Below are positions 18,872-28,788 of a stretch of DNA of 64,000 bases, piece after piece. Source of the DNA: Pseudovibrio axinellae (GTDB taxonomy: Bacteria; Pseudomonadota; Alphaproteobacteria; Rhizobiales; Stappiaceae); assembly GCF_900110875.1 (NCBI RefSeq), contig NZ_FOFM01000006.1:124001-188000 (forward strand). The letters are read 5' to 3'. Both the position numbers and the translations under genes were made by a program. Under the pieces are notes generated by a model. That model saw nothing but the letters and a program-made list of their open reading frames with translations. It was not told the DNA's origin and made no database searches. Position 1 is the first letter of the stretch. Each line of letters starts with the position of its first letter.

Positions 18872-20021
18872 ACAAAAGCTAATCATTTCGGCTCCCCACC
18901 CGGTGCCTCGATGAATTCCCCTAATAACTTTTGCACCCCGCCACTGTTCTACTAGTTTATGCGGTAGCATTCGGTAGCTCACTTACATCCAAGAGGCTGC
19001 CCTTATGTTCATTTGAACATTACCCTGAGCAACTTTCGGTGATAAATGAGTACCCCACTTGCAATGTCCTCAATGGAATTCATGATAAACCATCTCAGAC
19101 ATTTGGTAATCTACACAAGGAAATTGATAAAATATAGCCCACATTCGCATTTTTTACTTCTCAAAATCAACGTATACAATATCCAATGTCAGACTTAATA
19201 CCATAAGTATTTATACTGCTAAAGTATTGCCGAAAAATATCAGCTCCGTGCATTTCAAAAACTCCAATTTATTCTACACACACCGTGAATTTCGCGAAGA
19301 TATTCCTGCGTTATCTCGGCATTTATACTATAATAAATTCATTTGCATATTATCAATAATATATGAACATGACCAAGAGATAGAGAAAGTGAAAACTATG
19401 ACTTTCAACTACTCAGCTTCTTCAAATCAGCTCCAATTTTAATCTTCACGATAAAAATTCAAATTTGTGGACCAAAAATACGCTCTGCACATTTTTTGAA
19501 CAGGATCAGTATTTATCGCACTGCAAAACTCTTAGTTCACCTAGCGTCCACAGGGGTTGAGGGATAATTGCGCACACTCAAAGGTGGTGTCTGCAAAAAA
19601 TACTCCTGAAAAAAACGTCAATTAAGACGCAATGCACAATTTCAATCCCCGAAATCTAATTGATTGAAGTCACTTCAACTTGTGCAGCCCGAGACCAAGC
19701 AGTTTGAACAGCGCCTAGTCCCCTCTCATCATCCCCAGTAAGCACGTAACACCGCTGCCTTTCATGGAACCAAACGAGTTCAGATCCACCTGTTTCTGGC
19801 CGCTGCATGTGAAAGAGGAACTACTGACAGCTCGCATCGAATCCGCCCAGTCAGAATTAGCCAGCAGAGTTTTCCTGAGTCGTAAACATGCTGCACTTCA
19901 GAAGATGCGTGGCCGGTATGTGCGGCCCTCGTTTTCTGTGATATGAAATACTACCAATACAGACTATCAATCATCCGTCTGTACAATGAGTTTTCAGTCT
20001 GGGAATCATTAGGTTAATATC
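18872..20021. other. AT-rich 1.15 kb stretch without recognisable genes
   Basis: This region between merR and the small XRE gene is unusually long and AT-rich for this genome. It contains several open frames of 60-70 codons, for example at 18931-19137, 19227-19442 and 19764-19946. None has a good ribosome site, a recognisable domain or codon use like its neighbours. The frame at 19764 begins MEPNEFRS, which resembles the MEPSQFRAW start of the XRE gene 258 bases later, but the resemblance stops there. It could be decayed DNA of an earlier insertion; I see no repeats or integrase remnants to prove it. Confidence 0.4.
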
Positions 20022-20246
20022 ATGGAACCATCTCAGTTTCGGGCCTGGCGCAAGTCGATGGGCTACAAACAAAAAGAGGCCGCAGAGCGCCTCGGCCTAA
20101 AAAAACGAATGATTCAGTATTATGAGAAGGGCGATCGAGACGGTAAACCGGTAGAGATTCCCAAATCTGTTCGCCTGGCATGCTATGCCCTGAGCAAGGG
20201 AATTTCCGATTTTGATGGCGAGAAACCACTGAAACTTGAGCTTTAG
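20022..20246 (+). CDS. Small XRE-type helix-turn-helix protein
   Basis: This 74-residue protein is almost entirely a Cro/CI-type helix-turn-helix domain: FRAWRKSMGYKQKEAAERLGLKKRMIQYYEKG at residues 5-36. The recognition helix is in LKKRMIQYYEKG. A short tail, LACYALSKGISDFDGEKP, resembles the ends of small HTH proteins that regulate single operons. The ATG at 20022 has only a weak ribosome site (aggttaat). No toxin partner is adjacent, so an antitoxin role is not supported. It lies 185 bases upstream of carB on the same strand, and could be co-transcribed with it or influence it. Confidence 0.75.
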   Translation: MEPSQFRAWRKSMGYKQKEAAERLGLKKRMIQYYEKGDRDGKPVEIPKSVRLACYALSKGISDFDGEKPLKLEL

Positions 20247-20375
20247 CTGAACAAACTCACCTTAAGTCTTGAGAAAAAAAACGGATTATTTCGAAAATCG
20301 TCGCGTATAGGGGTTTATCATTACTCCAATATTTCTTATAACGCGCGCTCAGCCGACATACTCCTATAGAAGGCA

Positions 20376-20410
20376 CACCAGAGCACCATTCGGGTGCGCT
20401 GGTGCTTTAA
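20376..20410 (+). promoter_or_regulatory. Hairpin in the carB leader (terminator or attenuator)
   Basis: A stem of two helices, 6 bp (20376-20381 with 20399-20404) and 5 bp (20383-20387 with 20393-20397), is separated by one A-G mismatch and closed by a 5-base loop. It ends 27 bases before the carB start. Only a short tttaa follows, so it may be a weak terminator for the XRE transcript or a control element of carB. Confidence 0.5.
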
Positions 20411-20431
20411 CGCGAGCATATGTGAGTCACC

Positions 20432-23400
20432 ATGCCTAAACGCACCGACATCCAATCTATCATGATCATTGGGGCTGGACCCATCGTGATTGGTCAAGCC
20501 TGCGAGTTCGACTATTCTGGAACTCAGGCATGTAAGGCACTGCGAGATGAGGGCTACCGAATTATCTTGGTGAACTCTAATCCGGCGACCATTATGACGG
20601 ACCCGGATTTGGCTGACGCAACCTACATCGAGCCAATCACAGCTGATGCCGTTGAGAAGATCATCGCGAAAGAAAAGCCCGATGCCCTGCTGCCAACTAT
20701 GGGCGGCCAGACAGCACTGAACTGTGCGCTGGAGCTGGATCGTCTGGGCGTGCTGAAAAAACACAATGTTGAAATGATTGGCGCCCGCGCTGATGTGATC
20801 GACAAAGCAGAAGACCGCGAAAAGTTCCGTGCGGCCATGGACACCATTGGCCTTGAAAACCCGCGCGCTGCGATCGCCTCTTCGCCTCCGATCCTCGATG
20901 AGGCCGGCAACATCACTGGATACGACCGTGCAGCAGGCTACGCTGAAGCCATGCGCCAGATCGATACCATCGGACTGCCAGCCATCATTCGCCCAGCATT
21001 CACCCTTGGTGGCACCGGCGGCGGCGTGGCATACAACCGTGAAGAATACGAACAAATCGTACGCTCCGGTATCGATGCCTCTCCAAACGGCCAAGTGCTC
21101 GTCGATGAGAGTTTGCTCGGCTGGAAAGAATACGAGATGGAAGTGGTCCGCGATAGGGCGGATAACTGCATCATCATTTGCTCCATCGAAAACATCGACC
21201 CGATGGGCGTGCATACCGGAGACTCCATCACTGTCGCCCCTGCTCTGACGCTGACGGACAAAGAATACCAGATCATGCGCAACGCCTCGATCGCAGTTTT
21301 GCGTGAGATTGGCGTTGAAACAGGCGGATCGAACGTTCAGTTCGCGGTGAACCCGGCTGACGGCCGTCTCGTGGTGATCGAGATGAACCCACGCGTATCC
21401 CGTTCCTCTGCACTGGCGTCCAAGGCAACAGGTTTCCCAATCGCAAAGATCGCGGCAAAGCTGGCTGTCGGCTACACCCTTGATGAGTTGGAAAACGACA
21501 TCACCGGTGGCGCAACCCCGGCCTCCTTTGAGCCGACAATCGATTACGTCGTCACCAAGATCCCACGTTTCGCGTTTGAAAAGTTCCCGGGCTCCGAGCC
21601 AACTCTGACAACAGCAATGAAGTCCGTTGGTGAAGTCATGGCAATTGGCCGTACCTTCAAGGAAAGCCTCCAGAAAGCCCTGCGCGGTTTGGAAACTGGC
21701 CTGACAGGTTTGGATCCAATCGAAATTGAAGGCCTTGGCCACGGCGAAGATTATACTGCTATCCGCAAAGCTCTGGCTGTTCCAACTCCAGATCGCCTGC
21801 TGAATGTCGCTCAGGCTATGCGCCTTGGCACCTCTGCAAAAGAGATCAACGAAATCTGTAAGATTGATCCGTGGTTCCTGGAGCAGATGCAGGAGATCGT
21901 GGAGATGGAAGAAAAGGTCATCGAGCACGGCCTTCCAGACAACGCGCAAGCCATGCGCATGGTCAAAGCCATGGGCTTCTCTGACAGCCGCCTGGCTGTT
22001 CTTGCAAAGACAACGCCCGATAAGGTCGCTGCTTTGCGGGCAAAACTGGACGTAAAACCGGTTTACAAGCGCATCGATACCTGTGCAGCAGAGTTCACCT
22101 CCCCAACCGCCTACATGTACTCCACTTACGAGACACCAACTCCGGGTCTTCCTTCATGTGAAGCAAACCCAAGCGAGAAACAAAAGGTTGTCATCTTGGG
22201 CGGTGGTCCAAACCGGATCGGTCAGGGTATCGAGTTCGATTACTGCTGCTGTCACGCTGCGTTTGCACTGAAAGATGCTGGCTACGAGGCCATCATGATC
22301 AACTGTAACCCGGAAACAGTATCCACCGATTACGACACCTCAGACCGCCTCTACTTTGAGTCGCTCACACCTGAAGACGTGCTGGAAATCCTCCACCTTG
22401 AAAACTCCAAGGGTACCCTCAAGGGGGTTATTGTTCAATTCGGTGGTCAAACACCTTTGAAACTGGCACAAACCCTTGTTGAAGAAGGTATCCCGATCCT
22501 CGGCACCTCTCCAGACATGATCGACCTTGCAGAAGATCGCGACCGCTTCCAGCGCCTACTCCACAGGATCGACCTGAAGCAACCTGAAAACGGCATTGCC
22601 TATTCCGTTGAGCAGGGCCGCCTGATCGCCAATGAACTCGGCATGCCACTTGTGGTGCGCCCTTCCTACGTTCTCGGTGGCCGCGCAATGCAGATCATCC
22701 GCGACGAAGAAGCACTTAACAACTACCTTCTTGGCACACTGCCAGAGCTAGTACCGCACGACGTACGCGCCAAATACCCGAACGATAAGACAGGACAGAT
22801 CAACACTCTGCTGGGAACCAACCCACTTCTGTTTGACCGCTACCTTGACGGAGCGATCGAAGTGGATGTTGACGCCCTGTGTGATGGTGAAGACGTCTTT
22901 ATCTGTGGCATCATGGAGCACATCGAAGAAGCTGGTATCCATTCTGGCGACAGCGCTTGTTCTCTTCCTGCCTACACGCTGGACGAAGAAACCCTTGCCA
23001 AGCTAGAGGAACAGGGACGCAAGCTCGCTCTGGAACTCAATGTTGTCGGCCTCATGAACGTACAGTTCGCCATCAAAGAGGGCGAAATCTACGTGCTTGA
23101 AGTGAACCCTCGCGCGTCAAGAACAGTACCGTTCGTTGCAAAAACCATTGGTGAGCCGATTGCCAAAATCGCTGCTCGCGTGATGGCGGGAGAAAAGCTG
23201 GCAACCTTCAACCTTCAGCCTAAGAAGCTTGATCACGTTGCCGTTAAAGAAGCTGTGTTCCCGTTTGCACGCTTCCCTGGCGTCGATACGGTCCTTGGCC
23301 CAGAGATGCGTTCTACCGGTGAAGTCATGGGTCTGGACACAGACTTCTCCTTCGCTTTTGCAAAATCCCAGCTGGGCGGCGGAACGATCATCCCACAAAG

Positions 23401-23794
23401 CGGCACCGTCTTCATCTCCCTCAAGGATGCTGACAAGCCAAAAATCCTTGAAGCAGCTAAGAAACTTGTGGCATCAGGATTTTCCATAATTTCCACCGAC
23501 GGAACGCAAAGATACTTGGAAAACCAAGGTATCCCTTGCGCAAAGGTCAATAAGGTGCTTGAAGGGCGCCCAAATATCGTTGATGCTATCAAGAATGGTG
23601 GAGTGCAACTCGTCTTCAATACAACCGAAGGCGCACAAGCCCTCTCCGATAGTCGGCCGCTTCGTCAGGCTGCGCTTATGAATAAGGTTCCTTACTACAC
23701 AACGATTGCAGGAGCCGTAGCAGCAGCTCAGGGCATTGAAGCGTTCCGAGCAAAAACGCTAGAGGTAAGGTCCCTACAATCTTACTTCTGCTAA
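20432..23794 (+). CDS. carB: Carbamoyl-phosphate synthase large subunit
   Basis: This 1120-residue ATP-grasp enzyme makes carbamoyl phosphate from bicarbonate, CarA-derived ammonia and two ATP. The two homologous halves are visible: the first with [30 protein letters not shown] and [11 protein letters not shown], the second with [24 protein letters not shown] and [11 protein letters not shown]. The oligomerisation domain lies between and an MGS-like allosteric domain is at the C-terminus, from about residue 970. It is some 47 residues longer than the E. coli enzyme. Part of this is an insert near residues 145-170 ([17 protein letters not shown]), which I believe is common in alphaproteobacteria. 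The start is unambiguous. Confidence 0.97.
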   Translation: MPKRTDIQSIMIIGAGPIVIGQACEFDYSGTQACKALRDEGYRIILVNSNPATIMTDPDLADATYIEPITADAVEKIIAKEKPDALLPTMGGQTALNCALELDRLGVLKKHNVEMIGARADVIDKAEDREKFRAAMDTIGLENPRAAIASSPPILDEAGNITGYDRAAGYAEAMRQIDTIGLPAIIRPAFTLGGTGGGVAYNREEYEQIVRSGIDASPNGQVLVDESLLGWKEYEMEVVRDRADNCIIICSIENIDPMGVHTGDSITVAPALTLTDKEYQIMRNASIAVLREIGVETGGSNVQFAVNPADGRLVVIEMNPRVSRSSALASKATGFPIAKIAAKLAVGYTLDELENDITGGATPASFEPTIDYVVTKIPRFAFEKFPGSEPTLTTAMKSVGEVMAIGRTFKESLQKALRGLETGLTGLDPIEIEGLGHGEDYTAIRKALAVPTPDRLLNVAQAMRLGTSAKEINEICKIDPWFLEQMQEIVEMEEKVIEHGLPDNAQAMRMVKAMGFSDSRLAVLAKTTPDKVAALRAKLDVKPVYKRIDTCAAEFTSPTAYMYSTYETPTPGLPSCEANPSEKQKVVILGGGPNRIGQGIEFDYCCCHAAFALKDAGYEAIMINCNPETVSTDYDTSDRLYFESLTPEDVLEILHLENSKGTLKGVIVQFGGQTPLKLAQTLVEEGIPILGTSPDMIDLAEDRDRFQRLLHRIDLKQPENGIAYSVEQGRLIANELGMPLVVRPSYVLGGRAMQIIRDEEALNNYLLGTLPELVPHDVRAKYPNDKTGQINTLLGTNPLLFDRYLDGAIEVDVDALCDGEDVFICGIMEHIEEAGIHSGDSACSLPAYTLDEETLAKLEEQGRKLALELNVVGLMNVQFAIKEGEIYVLEVNPRASRTVPFVAKTIGEPIAKIAARVMAGEKLATFNLQPKKLDHVAVKEAVFPFARFPGVDTVLGPEMRSTGEVMGLDTDFSFAFAKSQLGGGTIIPQSGTVFISLKDADKPKILEAAKKLVASGFSIISTDGTQRYLENQGIPCAKVNKVLEGRPNIVDAIKNGGVQLVFNTTEGAQALSDSRPLRQAALMNKVPYYTTIAGAVAAAQGIEAFRAKTLEVRSLQSYFC

Positions 23795-23809
23795 GATAGC
23801 TTAAGATGT

Positions 23810-23844
23810 CCGGGTTGGGGATACTCAGCCCGGTCAGTTTTTTT
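23810..23844 (+). terminator. Intrinsic terminator after carB
   Basis: An 8-bp stem with one wobble (23810-23817 with 23826-23833) is followed four bases later by a run of eight T. It lies between carB and greA, so greA needs its own promoter or read-through. Confidence 0.85.
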
Positions 23845-23890
23845 TATTGTGATGGGCACACCACCACAACGTTAGAAAGGTGTACGCGCC

Positions 23891-24364
23891 ATGGAAAAGG
23901 TACCTATGACGGCCGCAGGTTATGCGATGCTCACAAACGAGCTGAAGCAACGCACAACCGAAGAACGCCCGCGCATTATCGCAGCCATTTCCGAAGCCCG
24001 TGCTCACGGCGATCTTTCAGAGAATGCGGAATATCACGCAGCGAAGGAACAGCAGAGCCTAAACGAGGGCCGGATCAACGAACTTGAAGCTCTCCTCGGA
24101 CTTGCAGACATTATCGACCTTTCAAAGTTGAGCGGCGACACTGTTAAATTCGGTGCAACTGTATCTCTCCTTGACGAAGATACAGAGGAAGAAAAGCGAT
24201 ACATGATCGTTGGTGATGTTGAAGCTGACGTAAAACTTGGTCGCATCTCCATCTCCTCCCCGATCGCACGCGCCCTTATCGGCAAATCCGTAGGTGACAG
24301 TGTGGAAGTTACGGCACCAGGTGGCGCACGTGGCTACGAGATTGTCGAAGTCGAATTCGTTTAA
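23891..24364 (+). CDS. greA: Transcription elongation factor GreA
   Basis: This 157-residue factor rescues backtracked RNA polymerase by stimulating transcript cleavage in the secondary channel. The N-terminal coiled coil contains the acidic tip segment [17 protein letters not shown], with the Asp and Glu needed for cleavage. The C-terminal FKBP-like domain has [39 protein letters not shown]. The length is normal. AAAGGTG precedes the start. It is monocistronic between two terminators; greA next to carB is a common arrangement in alphaproteobacteria. Confidence 0.96.
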   Translation: MEKVPMTAAGYAMLTNELKQRTTEERPRIIAAISEARAHGDLSENAEYHAAKEQQSLNEGRINELEALLGLADIIDLSKLSGDTVKFGATVSLLDEDTEEEKRYMIVGDVEADVKLGRISISSPIARALIGKSVGDSVEVTAPGGARGYEIVEVEFV

Positions 24365-24397
24365 GCCACTCGTCAATCAATGATTTAAAGAACAAAG

Positions 24398-24423
24398 AAT
24401 GCCGCCATGAGCGGCATTTTTTA
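24398..24423 (+). terminator. Intrinsic terminator after greA
   Basis: A perfect 8-bp stem (24398-24405 with 24411-24418) and 5-base loop are followed by a T-run. It is a classic terminator 33 bases after the greA stop. Confidence 0.9.
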
Positions 24424-24703
24424 TGTCACCCACACAAATCGCACCCTACTCCCCCAAAAGAATAGTTTGCGTCCAAATAAGCGCGCGCCATAAATTCGGC
24501 ATCTGAAAAACCCTCAGAAAATCGAAGGAATACATGCGCCTTTTTGTAAAAAGGCCCGCAGTTCCAATTACATCTTAAAGTAGCATATCACCTACAAATC
24601 GCAATCTTTAGTATACCCCAGCACGCTTTGGCCTCCACATCTACTTTCTTTTAACTATTCTAATTGCAAAGAACACACGACATATCCTTCGGAGCTTTAT
24701 TGC
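24424..24703. other. Upstream region of the globin-coupled sensor gene
   Basis: About 280 bases contain no gene. A short palindrome, GCCTTTTT-gt-AAAAAGGC at 24538-24555, is the only clear structure. It could be an operator or a weak hairpin. The remainder is AT-rich and should include the promoter of the chemotaxis gene. Confidence 0.4.
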
Positions 24704-26044
24704 ATGACTACAGATTCTATTGCAGGTATCAAAAGCCAGCTCGATTTTTATAAGATCGACAGTCAGACCGTTTCAACGCTTTCAAATCTCTGGTCAACTG
24801 TAGAAAAGCAGCTGCCTGCTATCTTAAGTAGTTTTTACGCACATGTGCAGAGCGACCCGAAGCTGAAAGCAAAGGTTTCAGGCAAAGTTGAAAACCTGAA
24901 AGCGGCACAAGCGAACCATTGGGAGATGCTTTTTACCAGCGGCTTCGACGAGCACTATGTGGAACGTGTCGATAAAATTGGTCGTGCTCATGTATATACC
25001 GACCTTCAGCCAGATTGGTATATCGGCGGTTATTCATTCATCCTCGAAGAGCTGACAAAGATCCTGACCAGCAAAATGCGCTTTTCTCCAGCGCGGCTGG
25101 CCCGCAGCTTGGTCGCACTGCAAAAAGCTGTCTTGTTCGATATGGGACAGGCAGTGGCGGCCTACGAGCGCCATTATGAAGAAGAACGTGCAGCTCGCAC
25201 AGGTCAGCTTGAATCTGCAATTGATCGCTTTGAGCAGACCATCAGCAAGCGAATGGAACTTACAGGTGACGTTGGGACGCAGGTAGAAAACTCAGCACGC
25301 ACACTCCAAGAGACCTCACAGCAGAGCAAAATGGCAGCGGAGGCTGCCAGCGAGGCAGCCGACAGCACCTCTTCTGACGTGCAATCTGGCGCTGCTGCTG
25401 TTGAAGAGATGTCTGCTAACGTTTCTGAAATCGGCCTTCAGGTCAGCCGCTCAGCAGAAGCTGCGCGCACCGTTTCTGAAGATGCTGAACGCACCAATAA
25501 AACAGTCCTTGGTCTTCAAAATGCAACCAACGAGATTGGAGCCGTCACAGAGCTGATCAGCGCCATCGCCGAGCAAACAAACTTGCTGGCATTGAACGCA
25601 ACCATCGAGGCAGCGCGTGCAGGGGATGCAGGCCGCGGCTTTGCAGTTGTTGCCAGTGAAGTGAAAGACCTTGCCAGCCAGACAGGTCAGGCGACCGATG
25701 AAATCGCCTCCAAAATCAACGCAATTCAGAGCGAAACCCGTCGTTGCGTTGACGAGATCTCTACAATTTCACAGCGGATCGAAGAAGTAAGTGCCACAGC
25801 AACAGCCATCGCAGAAGCTGTTGACCAGCAGTCTGCTGCAACCAACGAAATCTCACAGAGCATTCAGTCTGCCTCCCAAAATGCAAGTGGGATTTCAAGG
25901 CAACTAAACAATATTCTGGCAACGACAGAATCCTCAAAGCAAGCAGTTGCAACATCAACATCAGCTGCAACAGCGCTCAACCAGCACAGCGAGGCAATGT
26001 CCGAAGAAATCTCCCAATTCTTCTCCAATATCCGCGGTGTTTGA
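24704..26044 (+). CDS. Globin-coupled methyl-accepting chemotaxis sensor
   Basis: This soluble haem-based sensor of 446 residues joins an N-terminal globin (protoglobin type, about residues 1-165) to a methyl-accepting signalling domain. The globin motif around the proximal haem ligand is clear: His96 in [21 protein letters not shown]. There is no transmembrane helix, as in HemAT. The C-terminal half is coiled coil with the signalling tip [21 protein letters not shown] near residue 288. Family members sense oxygen and direct aerotaxis through CheA/CheW, whose genes are not in this window. The start has GGAG. A shared terminator follows. Confidence 0.93.
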   Translation: MTTDSIAGIKSQLDFYKIDSQTVSTLSNLWSTVEKQLPAILSSFYAHVQSDPKLKAKVSGKVENLKAAQANHWEMLFTSGFDEHYVERVDKIGRAHVYTDLQPDWYIGGYSFILEELTKILTSKMRFSPARLARSLVALQKAVLFDMGQAVAAYERHYEEERAARTGQLESAIDRFEQTISKRMELTGDVGTQVENSARTLQETSQQSKMAAEAASEAADSTSSDVQSGAAAVEEMSANVSEIGLQVSRSAEAARTVSEDAERTNKTVLGLQNATNEIGAVTELISAIAEQTNLLALNATIEAARAGDAGRGFAVVASEVKDLASQTGQATDEIASKINAIQSETRRCVDEISTISQRIEEVSATATAIAEAVDQQSAATNEISQSIQSASQNASGISRQLNNILATTESSKQAVATSTSAATALNQHSEAMSEEISQFFSNIRGV

Positions 26045-26077
26045 CACTGTCACTTCCGCAGATTGCAACACAAACAA

Positions 26078-26105
26078 AAACGGCCTTCCTACGCGAAGGC
26101 CGTTT
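26078..26105. terminator. Bidirectional terminator between the sensor and Lrp genes
   Basis: A perfect 11-bp stem (26078-26088 with 26095-26105) with a 6-base loop has A-runs on the left and T on the right. It can terminate both the chemotaxis gene and the convergent Lrp/AsnC gene. Confidence 0.88.
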
Positions 26106-26131
26106 AAATAGTTGGGAGCGAGCTGATAAGC

Positions 26132-26614
26132 CTAAAAGTATTCCGGCTTATCAATTGGCACATTCGGTTCATCCTTGATACGTCGAATAGTCAACGCAGT
26201 GCGTACATGGTCTACATTCTTGGTAGATGTAACATCACGGATAATAAAATTCTGGAATGTTTCCAAGTCCCTAGCTGTACAGCGCATAATGAAGTCAACT
26301 TCACCTGACACCATGTAGCTTTCACGGACCAATGGCCACTCTTTTACCTGAGTTTCAAAAGCTACGAGATCATTCTCGGTCTGGTTATGCAAACCTACCA
26401 TCACAAAGGCGGTAACTTCGTAGCCCAGCTGCTTTTCATCAAGTAAAGTGCGATACCCACGAATGAGTCCCGCTTCTTCGAGGGCTCGAACCCTGCGCAA
26501 ACATGGAGGTGCAGAAATCCCTACGCGGCGTGCCAGCTCCACATTCGTGATGCGGCCGTCTCCCTGCAGCTCCTTCAAAATTTGCCAGTCGATCGAATCA
26601 AGACGCGCTTTCAA
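26132..26614 (-). CDS. Lrp/AsnC-family transcriptional regulator
   Basis: This 160-residue feast/famine regulator has an N-terminal helix-turn-helix (LDSIDWQILKELQGDGRITNVELARRVGISAPPCLRRVRALEEAGLI). The C-terminal RAM effector-binding domain has TAFVMVGLH, VSGEVDFIMRC and the final TALTIRRIKDEP. It is close to the Lrp type found widely in proteobacteria, which respond to leucine or other amino acids. The start appears to be TTG at 26614, because AAAGGAG lies at the ideal distance and no ATG or GTG fits. It is divergent from the ELM1-like gene, with 161 bases between them. Confidence 0.92.
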   Translation of the reverse strand: MKARLDSIDWQILKELQGDGRITNVELARRVGISAPPCLRRVRALEEAGLIRGYRTLLDEKQLGYEVTAFVMVGLHNQTENDLVAFETQVKEWPLVRESYMVSGEVDFIMRCTARDLETFQNFIIRDVTSTKNVDHVRTALTIRRIKDEPNVPIDKPEYF

Positions 26615-26775
26615 GCTCGTCTCCTTTGCTTGTCCTATTGGATTAACAGTTAACCTGCCTTACAACACTGCCTAAAACATGAAGCTAAGCAAAATGCTAG
26701 TTTATTGCTTATTTGCGACAGACTATATCAACAGATAGCATTTTGCAGACACTTCCCGAAAGATGGGGGAACAAA

Positions 26776-27735
26776 ATGTCGCAAAACCTGTGGGTTTTAA
26801 CAGATGGCAAAATCGGAGATGTAACACAATGCATTGGTGTTGCTAACGCCTTAGGCATGCCCTACGAAATTCGGATAGTTGCCCCCCGCAAGCTTTTTGC
26901 CTACGCAATGCCTTGGGGACCAATCGATCCCAAAGATGCAGCAAAAAAGCCAGAAAGCCCGCTTGCCCCCCCGTATCCCACAGTGGCGATAGCTTCGGGG
27001 CGCAGAGCGGTGCCCTACTTACGCGCACTAAAGCGACTTTCCAAGGGCAAGACCTTTACTGTTTTCCTGAAGGACCCCAAAATCAACAGTAAATTTGCTG
27101 ATTTCGTATGGGCACCAGAACATGATGGCATTTCTGGCGAAAACATCCTTACAACGCTGACCTCTCCGCACCGCTTCTCAGCTCAAAAACTGCAAGATGC
27201 GCGCAAAAACCCCTTTCCGCAGATTACTGCCCTGCCAAAACAGCGGGCGGCAGTACTGATAGGCGGTAATTCACAGCACCACACATTCACCCCCGAAAAT
27301 ATCAACACGCTTCTTACCGCCCTTAATGAGCTGGCTCACACCCATTCTCTCATGATCACGTGTTCACGCAGAACCCCGCACGAGCTAGCAAACAAGCTGC
27401 GTGATCTGGGCAATTCGAAGGGCAACCTCTTCTGGAGTGGGCAAGGTGAAAACCCCATCATCCAGTACTTGGCAAACGCAGAAATCATTGTGGTTACAAC
27501 AGACTCCACCAACATGGTGGGAGAAGCGGCAGCCACAGGCAAACCCATCTATGGCTTCCGCCCGTCTGGCACTAACCGGAAGTTTGATTTCTTTTTATCC
27601 AAAATGCAGGATTTGGGAGTACTTCATCCCTTCCCCGCAGAGCTGTCAGCGACTACTTATGAACCCATTGACGCTACACCGGATATTGCAAATGCCATAT
27701 CCAAAGCGATTGAACAAAAGCATATGAACGGATAG
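26776..27735 (+). CDS. Mitochondrial-fission ELM1-like family protein
   Basis: This 319-residue protein belongs to the ELM1 (DUF1022) family, known in plants from mitochondrial fission and widespread in alphaproteobacteria. The segments WVLTDGKIGDVTQCIGVANALG near the N-terminus, AIASGRRAVPYLRALK, VFLKDPKINSKFADFVWAPEHDG and the C-terminal VVTTDSTNMVGEAAATGKPIYGF are characteristic. The last resembles the nucleotide-sugar site of GT-B glycosyltransferases, so a transferase acting at the envelope is possible but unproven. GGGGGA fits the ATG at 26776. It lies 64 bases upstream of trxB without a terminator, so it may share its transcript. Confidence 0.82.
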   Translation: MSQNLWVLTDGKIGDVTQCIGVANALGMPYEIRIVAPRKLFAYAMPWGPIDPKDAAKKPESPLAPPYPTVAIASGRRAVPYLRALKRLSKGKTFTVFLKDPKINSKFADFVWAPEHDGISGENILTTLTSPHRFSAQKLQDARKNPFPQITALPKQRAAVLIGGNSQHHTFTPENINTLLTALNELAHTHSLMITCSRRTPHELANKLRDLGNSKGNLFWSGQGENPIIQYLANAEIIVVTTDSTNMVGEAAATGKPIYGFRPSGTNRKFDFFLSKMQDLGVLHPFPAELSATTYEPIDATPDIANAISKAIEQKHMNG

Positions 27736-27799
27736 AACCCCTCCCTAACACAGCATTGGTACTATCCAACAGCGCATGAAATTTTGAGGTTCTGAAGAA

Positions 27800-28762
27800 A
27801 TGACTGTTAAGCACACCAAACTCTTGATCGTAGGATCCGGCCCTGCTGGCTATACCGCCGCTATTTACGGTGCGCGTGCAATGCTAGAACCGCTCCTGGT
27901 CACAGGTGTGCAGACAGGTGGCCAGCTAACCATCACCACTGATGTTGAGAACTACCCAGGTTTCGCCGATCCTATTCAGGGCCCTTGGCTCGTGGAAGAA
28001 ATGCGCAAGCAGGCAGAAAACGTGGGAACCAAGATCGACTATGATACGATTTTGGAAGCTGACCTGTCCAAGCGCCCATTCGAACTGAAGGGCGACAGCG
28101 GCACAATTTACACCGCAGATTCGCTCGTGATCGCGACCGGTGCCCAAGCAAAATGGCTTGGCCTTCCTTCCGAAGAAAAGTATCAGGCCGGTGGCGTCTC
28201 CGCATGTGCAACGTGTGACGGTTTCTTCTACCGTGGCAAAGAAGTGTTCGTCATTGGCGGCGGCAACACAGCTGTTGAAGAAGCACTCTACCTTGCCAAC
28301 CTTGCAAGCAAAGTAACCCTTGTTCATCGCCGCGACACCCTGCGCTCTGAAAAGATTCTTCAAGAACGCCTGTTCAAGAACGAAAAGATCGACGTAATCT
28401 GGGACAGTCAGGTTGAAGAAATCCTTGGCACCGAAAGTCCTGCCGTTGTAACTGGCATCCGTCTGAAGAACCGGAAGACAGGTGAAACCTCCGAACACGC
28501 AACAGACGGTGTGTTCATTGCAATTGGTCACGCACCAGCAGTTGACCTTGTAAAAGATCAAGTGAAAATGAAGCCATCCGGTTACATCTGGACAGAAGCT
28601 GATTCAACGCAGACTTCTATTGAAGGTGTATATGCAGCAGGCGACGTAACTGATGAGCAGTACCGTCAGGCTGTTACCGCAGCAGGAATGGGCTGCATGG
28701 CTGCACTGGAAGCAGAACGCTACCTGGCAGCTAATGAAACAACGGCTGAAGCAGCAGAATAA
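27800..28762 (+). CDS. trxB: Thioredoxin reductase
   Basis: This NADPH-dependent flavoenzyme reduces thioredoxin, 320 residues. The FAD-binding loop is GSGPAG at 12-17, the redox-active disulfide is Cys136-Ala-Thr-Cys139, the NADPH-binding loop is GGGNTA at 153-158, and the closing FAD motif is VYAAGDVTDEQYRQAVTAAGMGC. Length and motif order are normal for the low-molecular-weight bacterial type. A LysR regulator gene follows 26 bases later on the same strand. In alphaproteobacteria this trxB-lysR pair is common; the regulator may control redox genes. Confidence 0.96.
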   Translation: MTVKHTKLLIVGSGPAGYTAAIYGARAMLEPLLVTGVQTGGQLTITTDVENYPGFADPIQGPWLVEEMRKQAENVGTKIDYDTILEADLSKRPFELKGDSGTIYTADSLVIATGAQAKWLGLPSEEKYQAGGVSACATCDGFFYRGKEVFVIGGGNTAVEEALYLANLASKVTLVHRRDTLRSEKILQERLFKNEKIDVIWDSQVEEILGTESPAVVTGIRLKNRKTGETSEHATDGVFIAIGHAPAVDLVKDQVKMKPSGYIWTEADSTQTSIEGVYAAGDVTDEQYRQAVTAAGMGCMAALEAERYLAANETTAEAAE

Positions 28763-28788
28763 AAACCGGGAAGATTGGGGTAAAGCAA

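Noticed and set aside
19764-19946. 60-codon frame starting MEPNEFRS, similar in its first residues to the XRE gene at 20022
   Set aside because: The similarity covers only about eight residues, with no helix-turn-helix after it and no ribosome site. Called neither gene nor pseudogene.
20022-20246. XRE protein as the antitoxin of a toxin-antitoxin pair
   Set aside because: No small partner gene is adjacent in either direction; carB and an empty region flank it.
20336-21949. Long open frame of 537 codons on the minus strand, opposite carB
   Set aside because: It is the antisense shadow of a highly conserved gene. The translation is rich in Cys, His and Trp with no recognisable domain and no ribosome site.
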